The notes below the pieces were generated by a model. It saw nothing but the letters and a program-made list of their open reading frames with translations. It was not told the origin of the DNA and ran no database searches. A stretch of DNA of 64,000 bases from contig NZ_STGB01000001.1 of the NCBI RefSeq assembly GCF_005222815.1, forward strand, positions 1,240,001 to 1,304,000. The letters run 5' to 3'. Positions 26,549 to 36,306 of this stretch are shown piece by piece. The translations under genes and the position numbers were made by a program. The stretch is from Roseomonas sp. AR75. GTDB taxonomy: Bacteria > Pseudomonadota > Alphaproteobacteria > Acetobacterales > Acetobacteraceae. Positions within the stretch are counted from its first letter, which is position 1. Every line of letters starts with the position of its first letter.

Positions 26549-27643
26549 TCACGGCAGCAGGCAGGGCACGCCGGCACGCGCGCAGACCTCGCGCAGCCGC
26601 GCGGCAAGGGTGGCGGGGATCGGAATGCCATCGCGCAGGCGCTCCGCGCGCGACGCCGCCTCGGGGTCGCCCGCGACGAGCACGGGCCGGTCAGGATCGG
26701 CCGGTGGCGCGGCATGCAGCACGTCGATCGCGTCATCCAGGTCGCGCTCGAAGGCGCCCTCCTCGCGGAACGCATCGGGGTCGAGCGCCATGAAGAAATG
26801 GCCGATATCGTCGGGGTCCTGCGGGCGCTGCGTGCGCACCCGGATGGGCGAGAAGGACGCGCCGGAGAGCACGCCGCCCAGGATATGCGCCATCATCCCC
26901 AGCCCGTAGCCCTTGTGGCTGGCCATCTCCGGCGTGCCGCCCACGGGCGTCAGGCCGCCCTTCGGCTGCTTCATCACCGTGTCCCAGCCGAGCGCGGCAT
27001 CGGTGATGGGCCTGCCCTCGCCATCCAGCACCCAGCCGGGCGGCAGCGCCTTGCCCTGGAGGTCGTAGACCTTGACCTTGTTCGCCGCGACGGTGCTGGT
27101 CGCCATGTCCAGCAGGAAGGGCCGGTTGCGCTGCGCCGGCGCGGCGAAGGCGATGGGATTGGTGCCGAGCACCGGCACGGCGGCGCGCGTCGGCACCACG
27201 CCGACGGTGCGCGTCGCGCTCGTCACCAGCCCGACCAGCCCGGCCTGCGAGGCCATCGCCGCGTAGTAGCCGGCCGCGCCGAAATGGTGCGAGTTGCGGA
27301 CCGACACGACGCCGACGCCAGCCGCCTTCGCCTTCGCGATGGCAAGCTCCATCGCCATGACGGAGGGCGGATGGCCCAGACCCGCATCGGCATCCAGCAG
27401 CGCCGTCACCGGATTCTCGCGCAGGATGCGCGGCCTGGCCTGCAGGTTCAGGCGGCCCTGCCGGCGGCTCTCGTCATAGCTCATCAGCATCGAGATGCCG
27501 TGGCTGTCCACGCCGGACAGGTCGGTTTCCACCATCACCTCGGCCGTCATGCGCACGGCCTCCTCCGGCATGCCCCAGGCGGAAAGGATGGACATGATCT
27601 GGGCGCGGCAGGTCTCGGCGGGGACCCGGTGCATCTCGGCCAT
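26549..27643 (-). CDS. Malate/L-lactate/ureidoglycolate-type dehydrogenase (Ldh2 family)
   Basis: A 364-residue NAD(P)-dependent 2-hydroxyacid dehydrogenase of the Ldh2/YbiC family, which is unrelated to classical MDH and LDH. Family motifs include GVDSHGI near residue 48, RNSHHFGAAGYY near residue 118 and GTNPIAFAAP. The fold also includes ureidoglycolate and delta-1-piperideine-2-carboxylate reductases, so a cyclic-imine substrate would fit the neighbouring amine oxidase. It is divergent from the Bug protein at 27760. Confidence 0.88.
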   Translation of the reverse strand: MAEMHRVPAETCRAQIMSILSAWGMPEEAVRMTAEVMVETDLSGVDSHGISMLMSYDESRRQGRLNLQARPRILRENPVTALLDADAGLGHPPSVMAMELAIAKAKAAGVGVVSVRNSHHFGAAGYYAAMASQAGLVGLVTSATRTVGVVPTRAAVPVLGTNPIAFAAPAQRNRPFLLDMATSTVAANKVKVYDLQGKALPPGWVLDGEGRPITDAALGWDTVMKQPKGGLTPVGGTPEMASHKGYGLGMMAHILGGVLSGASFSPIRVRTQRPQDPDDIGHFFMALDPDAFREEGAFERDLDDAIDVLHAAPPADPDRPVLVAGDPEAASRAERLRDGIPIPATLAARLREVCARAGVPCLLP

Positions 27644-27759
27644 GCGGCGTTTCGCTCCACGTGTTTCGCGGCCGAGCTTGCCCGGTCGCCGCGCCCCTGC
27701 CTACCGCGGCGCGGCACGTCGTGGCACTCTGCGGCCAAGCAAAGCCAACGGAGGAAACC

Positions 27760-28731
27760 ATGGAACGACGGCATCTGCTGCGGGGCGGCACGGCCCTGGC
27801 GCTTGCGGGGATCGCAGGGGCCGCGCGGGCGCAGGACGCCTGGCCGGTGCGCCAGGCCCGCATCGTGATCCCCTTCGCCGCCGGCGGGCCACAGGACATT
27901 CCCGCGCGAATCATCGCGGACCGGCTGAGCCAGCGCCTCGGCGCGGCCTTCGTGGTGGAGAACCGCCCGGGTGCCGGCGGCGGCCTCGGCGCGCAGCATG
28001 TGGCGAAATCTGAGCCGGACGGGGCGACGCTGCTGTTCATCTCGGCCTCCGTCACGATCCTGCCGGTGCTGCGACCGTCGCTCGGCTTCGACCCGACCCG
28101 TGACCTGGAGCCACTGACCACGGTGGTGGACCTGCCCGCGGGGCTGATGGTGCGGATGGACTCCCCGTATCGGACGCTCGACGACCTGCTCGCCTTCGCG
28201 AAGGCAAATCCGGAGAAGCTGAACTACGGCTCGGGCGGCGTCGGCTCGGCGAACCACCTGACCACGGAACTCTTCGCCACGATGGCCGGGATCAAGCTGA
28301 CGCATGTGCCCTATCGGGGCATCAGCCAGGCGGTGAACGCGATCTATGCGGGCGAGATCGACCTGATCTTCGGCAGCTCGATCGAGGTGCTGCAGCATGT
28401 CCGCCAGGGCCGGGCGCGGCTGCTCGGCGTGACGACGGCAGAACGCGTCGCCGTGGTGCCGGACGTGCCGGCGATCGGCGAGAAGGTGCCGGGCTACGAG
28501 GCGCCGAACTTCTTCTCGATGTACACGCCGAAGGGCTTCCCGCCCGCGCTGCGCGACCGCCTGGTGGCGGAGCTGGCGCGGCTGCGCGAGGATGAGCAGC
28601 TGAAGGCGCGCATGGCGGAGGCCGCCGGCGTGCTGCGCCTGGACGGCCCGGCGCCGCTGGCCGCGCGCCTGCCGGTGGAGATGGAGAAGTGGCGCGCGCT
28701 GGTTGCGCAGCTCGGCATCCGCCCGGAATGA
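27760..28731 (+). CDS. Bug/TctC-family tripartite tricarboxylate transporter substrate-binding protein
   Basis: A 323-residue periplasmic binding protein with a signal peptide (RRHLLRGG, hydrophobic core, ending ARAQ). The Bug-family motifs are RIVIPFAAGGPQD, VVENRPGAGGGLG and LNYGSGGVG. GAGGAAACC precedes the ATG at 27760. No TctA or TctB membrane genes are adjacent, as is usual for orphan Bug proteins. It is followed 20 bases later by a class II aldolase, which suggests uptake of a hydroxyacid. Confidence 0.92.
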   Translation: MERRHLLRGGTALALAGIAGAARAQDAWPVRQARIVIPFAAGGPQDIPARIIADRLSQRLGAAFVVENRPGAGGGLGAQHVAKSEPDGATLLFISASVTILPVLRPSLGFDPTRDLEPLTTVVDLPAGLMVRMDSPYRTLDDLLAFAKANPEKLNYGSGGVGSANHLTTELFATMAGIKLTHVPYRGISQAVNAIYAGEIDLIFGSSIEVLQHVRQGRARLLGVTTAERVAVVPDVPAIGEKVPGYEAPNFFSMYTPKGFPPALRDRLVAELARLREDEQLKARMAEAAGVLRLDGPAPLAARLPVEMEKWRALVAQLGIRPE

Positions 28732-28751
28732 ACGACGAGGAGCATTGAGGC

Positions 28752-29534
28752 ATGACCATCGTCCAGCCCCTGCAGATCGCCCCCCTCCAGGGCTCGGTCA
28801 GCGCGGCGGAGTGGCAGGCGCGGGTCGATCTCGCCGCCTGCTATCGGCTCTGCGACCGCTACGGCATGTCCGACATGATCTACACCCACATCACCTGCCG
28901 CGTGCCGGACGCGCCCGGCCAGTTCCTGATCAACCCGAATGGCATGCTCTTCAGCGAGATCACCGCCAGCTCGCTGCTGAAGGTGAACGTCGATGGCGAG
29001 ATCTTGTACCGGCCGGAGACGCCCTATGGGCTGCATCCCGCCGGCTTCACCATCCACAGCGGCATCTACCGGCCGCGGCCGGATGCGCAGGCGGTCATGC
29101 ACACGCACACCGTCGCGGGCATGGCCGTCAGCGCGCTGAAATGCGGCTTGCTGCCGCTGACGCAGACGGCGACGCGCTTCTACGGCCGTATCGCCTATCA
29201 CGACTTCCGTGGCCCGGAGCGCGACCCGGCGGAACGCGAGAGCCTGGCGCGCAGCATCGGCAGCCGGAACTACTGCATCCTGCGCAACCACGGGCTGCTG
29301 ACGATCGGCGACAGCGTGGCCGAGGCCTTCATCGCCATGTGGGGCATGGAGCGCGCCTGCCAGGCGCAGCTGCAGGCGATGGCGTGCAACACCGAGCTCG
29401 AGATGCCGAGCGAGGAGGTCGTCCAAAAGTCCTGCGCGATGTACGATCCGCCGAACTCGCGGAAATACGGGCTGCTGGAATGGCCGGGACTGCTGCGGCA
29501 GCTGCGGCGGACGGATCCGGATTTCGACAGCTGA
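28752..29534 (+). CDS. Class II aldolase/adducin-family protein
   Basis: A 260-residue zinc-dependent aldolase-like protein. The metal-binding pair is MHTHT and the C-terminal histidine is in LRNHGLLTIG. The GMLFSEI and YTHITCRVP segments are typical of the class II family. Members cleave sugar phosphates or act as decarboxylases or hydrolases. It is in an operon with the Bug protein and is followed by a strong hairpin at 29570. Confidence 0.88.
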   Translation: MTIVQPLQIAPLQGSVSAAEWQARVDLAACYRLCDRYGMSDMIYTHITCRVPDAPGQFLINPNGMLFSEITASSLLKVNVDGEILYRPETPYGLHPAGFTIHSGIYRPRPDAQAVMHTHTVAGMAVSALKCGLLPLTQTATRFYGRIAYHDFRGPERDPAERESLARSIGSRNYCILRNHGLLTIGDSVAEAFIAMWGMERACQAQLQAMACNTELEMPSEEVVQKSCAMYDPPNSRKYGLLEWPGLLRQLRRTDPDFDS

Positions 29535-29569
29535 GCGTTCGGGCGCGGTCGGTCGCGCCCCCACCCCGA

Positions 29570-29593
29570 CCCTCCCCCGCAAGCGGGGGAGGG
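29570..29593. terminator. Perfect GC hairpin between convergent genes
   Basis: CCCTCCCCCGC (29570-29580) pairs perfectly with GCGGGGGAGGG (29583-29593) around AA. It lies between the convergent genes ending at 29534 and 29605. Such sequences recur as extragenic repeats in GC-rich alphaproteobacteria, so it may be both a repeat and a bidirectional terminator. Confidence 0.6.
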
Positions 29594-29604
29594 AGATGGC
29601 GTGT

Positions 29605-29925
29605 CTACGGCACTTCCACGTCGAAGAGCGGCGCGTATTGCTGGGCGCCGAAGACGTCGTGCTCGCCGGGGCTGCCGGAGGGGCGCTCGCGGCGGATGGT
29701 GAACTTGATCGCGTTCGCCGGCTCGAACACCACGAAATCCGTCACCCGTTCGCGTGGGATGCGATAGAGCGCGGCCACCTTCTCCGCCGAAAGCACCCCG
29801 GAATCCCGCACGCGCTCGAAATTCGCGCGCTCCCGGAAGATCAGGTCGAAGGTGATGTGGTCCACCCCGGCATTCTTGCTGCGGATGGTGCTGGCCAGGT
29901 CGCGCAGCGTGGGCATGTTGCGCAT
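29605..29925 (-). CDS. DUF4387-family protein (AtuA partner)
   Basis: A 106-residue protein of the DUF4387 (AtuA-related) family. The characteristic features are the N-terminal LRDLASTIRSKNAGVDHITFD-type segment and the repeated arginine-rich FRERANFERV. It lies 2 bases after the atuA-like gene, so the two are translationally coupled. The family appears almost always beside AtuA proteins. No enzyme activity is established; a small subunit or activating partner is likely. Confidence 0.88.
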   Translation of the reverse strand: MRNMPTLRDLASTIRSKNAGVDHITFDLIFRERANFERVRDSGVLSAEKVAALYRIPRERVTDFVVFEPANAIKFTIRRERPSGSPGEHDVFGAQQYAPLFDVEVP

Positions 29926-29927
29926 GG

Positions 29928-31316
29928 TCAGGCCGCCTTCCGCGCCGCACCGCCGACCGTGCTGAACTCCGTGCGGAACAGCTCGCTCGCGTCGCGCACG
30001 GGCATCACGTGGTTCAGCGTCCATTCGTAACCAGGCTTGCCGACCAGGATCTCGTCGGACATCAGCGCCGCGGCGCCGGCAGTGCCCTTCACCTCCTTCA
30101 GGCGCGCATAGAACAGGTTGCGCGAGGCCAGCGCGCAGATCTCCTCGGCGCGCTTCGCATCCTGGCAGACCGTCTCCACCACGATGCCGAGTTCGTGCGG
30201 CCGCAGCGGCGGGCTCGGCTCCAGGCTGCCCATCACGCCGTCGCGGCCATAGACGTGGTAGTGCACGGTCCAGCCCGCCGTCTCCGGCGCACCGAAGCGC
30301 TCGGCCAGGCGCGCGCGCGCCCAGTCCATCGCCTTGTCGATGTTCTCGATCGTGTAGGGATCGCGAATGCCGACGATGGCGAGCCGCCGCTCGCCCACCT
30401 TGCCCGCGCCTTCCAGCTTCACCATGGGCTGTGCGCTCGGCACAAAGGTCGCGCCGGTGGCGCGCGCGGTCTTCTCGTCCCACTGTTCGTAGTGGACGTT
30501 GGTCATGTCCACGTAGCCGGAGGCGACGTATTCGCGGAACGGGTCGCGGCGTTCGTACATCGCGTGGCTGGCGAGCGAGGCCGGCGTGCAGCGCTGGCCG
30601 GGATGCATCGCGGTGACGCGGATGTCGCCCTCCGTGATGCGGCCGAAGATGCTCTCCTTGCCCATGAAGGGCTCGCAGCAGAAGGAGGCGCATTCCATCA
30701 GCTTGCCGGCGTAGTAGGCCGTGGCCGGCGACATGCCCGCATTCAGCAGCGGCGCCGCGAACAGCGCGCAGTCGGAAGCGCGGCCGGCGATCACCACATC
30801 GGCGCCGGCGGCGAGCGCGGCGGCGATCGGCTCCCCACCCATCACGGCGACGATGCGGTCGGTGCGACCGATCAGCGCGGCGTCGGCGTCGGGGCGTCCG
30901 TCGAGCCCCTGGATCGTACTGCCGGCCTGCATGCGCGAGAGAAGCTGGTCGCGCGTGAGCTCGGAGAAGATCGTGGCCATGCGGAACGGCGCGAGACCCT
31001 TCTCGGCGGCGACGTCGCGGATGATGTCGGCGAACTGCCGCACGCCGCGATCGGTGCCGGTGTCGCTGGCGGAGCCGACGATCATCGGCACGCCGAGCCG
31101 CCGCGCCTCGGTCAGCATGATCTCGAGGTCATGGCGCTGCCAGGCGGCGGGGCTCGCCTGGCCGTCGGCGCCGAGCGGATAGGGACCGATGTCGCAGGAC
31201 CCGCTGTCGGCGATGATGAAGTCCGGCTTCAGCTCGCAGCCGGCGCGGAACGAGTCCGGTTCGAGCGGCGTGAAGCCGAGATGGCCGGTGGGGCAGAGAA
31301 TGGTGATGTCGGGCAT
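29928..31316 (-). CDS. AtuA-family (DUF1446) protein
   Basis: A 462-residue protein of the acyclic-terpene-utilisation AtuA family. Motifs seen are LCPTGHLGF at the start, SGSCDIGPYPLG near residue 40 and VVIAGRASDCALFAAPLL in the middle. In Pseudomonas AtuA belongs to citronellol/geraniol degradation, but the other Atu genes are absent here and similar pairs occur in unrelated catabolic clusters. ATG 31316 is preferred because a -24/-12 promoter at 31346-31361 predicts transcription starting near 31335, downstream of the alternative ATG at 31340. Confidence 0.88.
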   Translation of the reverse strand: MPDITILCPTGHLGFTPLEPDSFRAGCELKPDFIIADSGSCDIGPYPLGADGQASPAAWQRHDLEIMLTEARRLGVPMIVGSASDTGTDRGVRQFADIIRDVAAEKGLAPFRMATIFSELTRDQLLSRMQAGSTIQGLDGRPDADAALIGRTDRIVAVMGGEPIAAALAAGADVVIAGRASDCALFAAPLLNAGMSPATAYYAGKLMECASFCCEPFMGKESIFGRITEGDIRVTAMHPGQRCTPASLASHAMYERRDPFREYVASGYVDMTNVHYEQWDEKTARATGATFVPSAQPMVKLEGAGKVGERRLAIVGIRDPYTIENIDKAMDWARARLAERFGAPETAGWTVHYHVYGRDGVMGSLEPSPPLRPHELGIVVETVCQDAKRAEEICALASRNLFYARLKEVKGTAGAAALMSDEILVGKPGYEWTLNHVMPVRDASELFRTEFSTVGGAARKAA

Positions 31317-31345
31317 GCCGTGCGTCCGTGGAATGGGCACGGCGT

Positions 31346-31361
31346 TGCACGCGGCGTGCCA
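31346..31361 (-). promoter_or_regulatory. Candidate sigma-54 (-24/-12) promoter upstream of the atuA-like gene
   Basis: On the minus strand the sequence reads TGGCACGCCGCGTGCA. It matches the consensus TGGCACG-N4-TTGC(A/T) at 11 of 12 positions, with exactly 10 bases between the GG (31360-31359) and GC (31348-31347). The predicted start is near 31335, 19 bases before ATG 31316. The sigma-54 activator gene lies immediately upstream. Confidence 0.6.
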
Positions 31362-31393
31362 GCAGCGGCCATCCTGCGCCGGCCTGCCACAGC

Positions 31394-32389
<996 letters not shown>

Positions 32390-32418
32390 GGCGCCTCCGG
32401 CCGTCACCGGCGCGAAGT

Positions 32419-33462
32419 CTACGCCAAAGCGTGCGTTTCGCGCCATCCACCGGCGGCAGGTTCGAACACCCGCCAGGGGGTGCTGCAGGGCGGCCCGAGC
32501 GCGATCCGTGCGGTGCCGTGCAGCGTGTCCCAGACGGCGCCCGCCAGCGTCGGCGAGGGATCGGGCGCGTGGCGGCAGATGGCGGTCGGGGCGTGGAGCG
32601 CGAGCAGGTCGCGCGGATCGCGCGCGGAGGAGAGCTTGTGCGGATCGCGCGCGCCTTCCGCCAGGGCGGCGCGCAGCGTCTCCAGCCTTCCCGCGGAATG
32701 GGCGACCGCGTCCAGGCGCTCCGGCGCGGCCGTGTAGTGGTTGGTGCGCGAGACGCACGCCCCCTGCTCGATATCCACGCGGCCATGCCGAAGCTCCACC
32801 GCGGCGCCGGCCCCGGAGGCATCGGCCATCACCAGGCTGCCGCCGCCGGCATGCGGCATGGCGCGGATCGCGGCCACCGCTTCGGCCACCGTGGCGCAGG
32901 TGGCGAGCAGGCGGTTCATCAGGAAGTAGCGCAGCATGCCCGGACCGTGATCGGCGGTGGCGATCTGGGTGTCCGCCAGCGCGAAGCCGTCGCTGTTCAT
33001 GCCGGAGGACCAGGCGCCGGGCGCGCCGAGCGAGCCCACGCACAGGATGCGGCGGCCGCGCCAGGCCGGGTCCTGCAGCAGGAAGATGCGTTGCAGCGCG
33101 ACATGCTCAGGCCGGAAGTCGCGGTTCTTCGCCACCACGCCGTCGCGCGCGAAGGCCGTGCAGCCATCCGGGTCCTCGCGCAGCCGCGCGAGATCGGCGA
33201 GGCAGCCGAGATGCAGGAAGTCGAAGACCTCCGCGGCCTCCAGGCCGAAGCCCGCCGCGATGCCGGCGCATTCCTCCCAGGCTTCGGGGGCGAGGGCCAG
33301 CGTGGCGCCGCGCTGCGCAGCGAGGAAGGCGGCGTCGCGCGGCGTGGCGGCCAGGCGGGTGCGGATCGAGGTGCGCACCGCCTCCGCCATCTCCGGGCAG
33401 GCCTGCGCCTGGCCGAGGCCGCGGGCGCGCGCATCGCCGCGCAGCAGGACCGGCTTGCTCAT
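32419..33462 (-). CDS. C45-family acyltransferase/amidase (isopenicillin-N acyltransferase-like)
   Basis: A 347-residue protein of peptidase family C45. The Ntn-hydrolase nucleophile is probably C101 (DGCTAF), exposed after autocleavage at Gly-Cys, followed by VVAKNRDF. GAPGAWSSGMNSDGF and TNHYT are further family segments. Members cleave or transfer acyl groups on amides and peptides. Its start overlaps the stop of the peptide-importer ATPase (ATGA), so it probably acts on the imported compound. No signal peptide is evident. Confidence 0.82.
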   Translation of the reverse strand: MSKPVLLRGDARARGLGQAQACPEMAEAVRTSIRTRLAATPRDAAFLAAQRGATLALAPEAWEECAGIAAGFGLEAAEVFDFLHLGCLADLARLREDPDGCTAFARDGVVAKNRDFRPEHVALQRIFLLQDPAWRGRRILCVGSLGAPGAWSSGMNSDGFALADTQIATADHGPGMLRYFLMNRLLATCATVAEAVAAIRAMPHAGGGSLVMADASGAGAAVELRHGRVDIEQGACVSRTNHYTAAPERLDAVAHSAGRLETLRAALAEGARDPHKLSSARDPRDLLALHAPTAICRHAPDPSPTLAGAVWDTLHGTARIALGPPCSTPWRVFEPAAGGWRETHALA

Positions 33463-34448
33463 ACAACGCCTCCGTCACGCGCATGGCACGCGACCACATG
33501 CCCCGCATCGGCCATCGCGACCCGGCGCGGAATCTCGCTCCGGCAGCGCGGTCCGGATTCCGGGCAGCGCGGATGGAACGGACAGCCCGGCGGCGGCGCC
33601 AGCGGCGACGGCAGATCGCCCAATGGCGCGGGCCGGCGTGTCTCCGGCGCGTCGAGGCGCGGCACAGCCGACAGCAACGCACGGGTGTAGGGATGCGCGG
33701 GGCGGCGGATCAGCGCGTCGCGCGGCCCCTCCTCCACCACGCGTCCGAGGTACATCACGGCGATGCGGGAGGCGAGATGCGCGACCACCGCGAGGTCATG
33801 CGAGATGAAGAGCAGGGCAAGGCCCATCTCGTCCCGCAGCTCGCGGAGCAGCGAGAGCACCTGGGCCTGCACCGAGACATCCAGCGCCGAGACGGGCTCG
33901 TCGCACACCACGAAGTCCGGCCGCAGGATCAGCGCCCGCGCGATGCCGATGCGCTGGCGCTGGCCGCCGGAGAACTGATGCGGATAGCGGTCGAGATGCG
34001 CGCGCGCCAGGCCGACGCGATCGAGCATCGCCGCGACGCGCTCCTCCAGCGCCGCGCCGCGCAGCCCCTCATGCAGGACCAGCGGCAGGCCGACGATCTC
34101 CCGCACCGTGCGGCGCGGGTTCAGCGAGGCATAGGGATCCTGGAAGATGATCTGCATCCGCCGGCGCAGCGGGCGCATCGCGGCATCGTCCAGCCCGGCG
34201 ATCTCCTGCCCGTCGAAGCGGATGGCGCCGGCGGTGGGCTCGTGCAGGCGCAGCAGCAGGCGGCCAAGCGTCGATTTGCCGCAGCCGCTCTCGCCGATCA
34301 GCCCCACGGTCTCCGCCCGGCCGACCGAGAGGTCCACCGCTTCCACCGCGCGCACGATGCGCGGCGGCAGGCGCAGCAGGCGGTCCCCGAGCCCATGGCC
34401 GAGCACATAGTGCTTGGTGACGCCGACGGCTTCCAGCATCGGGGTCAC
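33459..34448 (-). CDS. Peptide-type ABC transporter ATP-binding protein (DppF-like)
   Basis: A 329-residue ATPase. Walker A is GESGCGKST, the signature motif is FSGGQRQRIGIARAL and Walker B is FVVCDEPVSALD. The C-terminal oligopeptide/dipeptide extension contains the cysteine-rich GCPFHPRCPESGPRC segment. It overlaps the DppD-like gene upstream and the C45 gene downstream by ATGA. It powers the importer with the DppD-like partner. Confidence 0.93.
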   Translation of the reverse strand: MTPMLEAVGVTKHYVLGHGLGDRLLRLPPRIVRAVEAVDLSVGRAETVGLIGESGCGKSTLGRLLLRLHEPTAGAIRFDGQEIAGLDDAAMRPLRRRMQIIFQDPYASLNPRRTVREIVGLPLVLHEGLRGAALEERVAAMLDRVGLARAHLDRYPHQFSGGQRQRIGIARALILRPDFVVCDEPVSALDVSVQAQVLSLLRELRDEMGLALLFISHDLAVVAHLASRIAVMYLGRVVEEGPRDALIRRPAHPYTRALLSAVPRLDAPETRRPAPLGDLPSPLAPPPGCPFHPRCPESGPRCRSEIPRRVAMADAGHVVACHARDGGVV

Positions 34449-35413
34449 GGCGAGACCTCCGCGGCGCGGATGCAGCGCGAAAGGCGTGCATCCCCCGCCG
34501 GCATCAGCGCGACCGGCTGCGCGCAGGCGGCGACCGCAAGCGCGCAGCGGTTCCGGAAGCGGCAGCCTTCATCCACCGTCGCCAGGTCCGGCACCTGGCC
34601 GGGAATGGCATGCAGCGGACGGTCCGGGTCCTCCAGCCGCGGCAGGCTGTCCATCAGGCCGCGCGTGTAGGGATGGCGCGGGCGGGCGATGACCGCGGCG
34701 GTGGGCCCGGTCTCCACCACCTGGCCGGCATACATCACCATCACCCGCGGGCAGCGTTCGGCGACGACGGCGAGGTCATGCGTGATCATCGCGACGGCAA
34801 GGCCCTGCTCGGCGCGGAGCTCGTCCAGCAGGTCCAGCACCTGCGCGCGGATGGTGACGTCCAGCGCCGTGGTCGGCTCATCCGCCACCAGCAGGCGCGG
34901 GCGCGCGGAGAGCGAGATGGCGATCATCGCGCGCTGGCGCATGCCGCCGGAGAACTGGTGCGGATAGTCGCCGAGGCGCCGCGCCGCATCGGGGATGCCG
35001 ACGCGGGTGAGCAGCCGCACCGCCTCGTCACGGGGATCGCCGGGGATCGCGTGGGCGCACAGCGTCTCGGTGATCTGGGTGCCGATGGTGAGCGCCGGAT
35101 TGAGCGCGGAGAGCGCATCCTGCATCGCCAGCGCGACCATGCGGCCGCGCAGCGCGCGCAATTCCTGCGGCGAGAGGTGGCGCAGGTCGCGCCCCTCGAA
35201 CAGGATCTCCCCCCGTTCCACCTTGCCGGGCGGCCGGACCAGGCCGAGGACCGACAGGAAGGTGACGGACTTCCCGGAACCGCTCTCGCCGACGACGCCG
35301 AGCGCCTCGCCCTCCGCGATGTCGAAATCCACGCCGTCCGCGGCCGCGAGCGGGCCGCGGCGCGTCGGGAAGACCGTGCGCAGGTCGCGCACGCGGAGCA
35401 GAGGCTCGCTCAC
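34445..35413 (-). CDS. Peptide-type ABC transporter ATP-binding protein (DppD-like)
   Basis: A 322-residue ATPase. Walker A is GESGSGKSV, the signature is FSGGMRQRAMIAISL, Walker B is LLVADEPTTALD and the switch histidine is in THDLAV. The C-terminal cysteine-containing region is GCRFRNRCALAVAAC. The GTG start at 35413 overlaps the DppC-like stop (GTGA). It is one of two ATPases of the importer. Confidence 0.93.
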   Translation of the reverse strand: MSEPLLRVRDLRTVFPTRRGPLAAADGVDFDIAEGEALGVVGESGSGKSVTFLSVLGLVRPPGKVERGEILFEGRDLRHLSPQELRALRGRMVALAMQDALSALNPALTIGTQITETLCAHAIPGDPRDEAVRLLTRVGIPDAARRLGDYPHQFSGGMRQRAMIAISLSARPRLLVADEPTTALDVTIRAQVLDLLDELRAEQGLAVAMITHDLAVVAERCPRVMVMYAGQVVETGPTAAVIARPRHPYTRGLMDSLPRLEDPDRPLHAIPGQVPDLATVDEGCRFRNRCALAVAACAQPVALMPAGDARLSRCIRAAEVSP

Positions 35414-36306
35414 GAGGACTGATGCAGACGCGGGTCGAAGGCGTCGCGCATGCCCTGGCTGGCGAGGTTGATGGAGAGAACGAGCGCCAGGATGCAGAGG
35501 CCCGGCAGGGTCGAGACCCACCAGGCATCCACCAGGAAGTCCCGCCCATCCGCCACCATCGAGCCCCAGCTCGGCGTCGGCGGCTGCACGCCGAGGCCGA
35601 GGAAGGAGAGCGAGGCCTCCATGATGATCACATAGGCCATGCGGAAGGTGGCGACGACCAGCACCGGCGAGAGGACGTTGGGCAGGATCTCCCGCAGCAT
35701 GATGTGGCGCGGCGTGCAGCCCAGCGCGCGCGCGGCCTCCACATAGTCCTGCTCGCGGGCCGCCAGCGTCTCGCCGCGCACCACCCGGCAGGTGAACACC
35801 CATTCCTTCAGCACCAGGGCGAGCACGATGTTGTGCAGGCCCGGCCCCATCATCGCCATCAGCCCGATGGCGAAGACGAGATAGGGGAAGCCGAGCAGCG
35901 TATCCACGAGGCGGGAGACGATGGTGTCGGTCCAGCCGCGCAGATAGCCCGCGGCGAGGCCGGCCAGCGTGCCGATCACCGCGGCGATGCAGACGACCAG
36001 CGCCGCGACGGAGAGCGAGACGCGCGCGCCGAAGATCAGGCGCGAGAGGATGTCGCGGCCCAGCGCATCGCAGCCAAGCCAATAGCCGGGCTCGGTGTTC
36101 TCCGCCGCCCAGGCCGGCGCGCAGAGGCGGCGGAACAGGTCGGCATCGGACGGGTCATGCGGTGCGATCCACGGCGCCAGGATGGCCAGGAGGACGAAGG
36201 CCAGGACCACCACGCTCGCCGCCACCGCCGTGCGATTGCCGGCGAGCCGCCGCAGCGCCAAGGCGGTGGGTGAGAGCGGCGGCGGTTCGGCCGTGGTGGC
36301 GCTCAC
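35410..36306 (-). CDS. Peptide-type ABC transporter permease (DppC-like)
   Basis: A 298-residue inner-membrane permease with about six membrane segments. The N-terminal OppC region precedes the DPLGCD-like segment (YWLGCDALGRD), and the ATPase-contact loop is YVEAARALGCTPRHIM. It overlaps the DppB-like permease upstream and the DppD-like ATPase downstream. Confidence 0.93.
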   Translation of the reverse strand: MSATTAEPPPLSPTALALRRLAGNRTAVAASVVVLAFVLLAILAPWIAPHDPSDADLFRRLCAPAWAAENTEPGYWLGCDALGRDILSRLIFGARVSLSVAALVVCIAAVIGTLAGLAAGYLRGWTDTIVSRLVDTLLGFPYLVFAIGLMAMMGPGLHNIVLALVLKEWVFTCRVVRGETLAAREQDYVEAARALGCTPRHIMLREILPNVLSPVLVVATFRMAYVIIMEASLSFLGLGVQPPTPSWGSMVADGRDFLVDAWWVSTLPGLCILALVLSINLASQGMRDAFDPRLHQSS

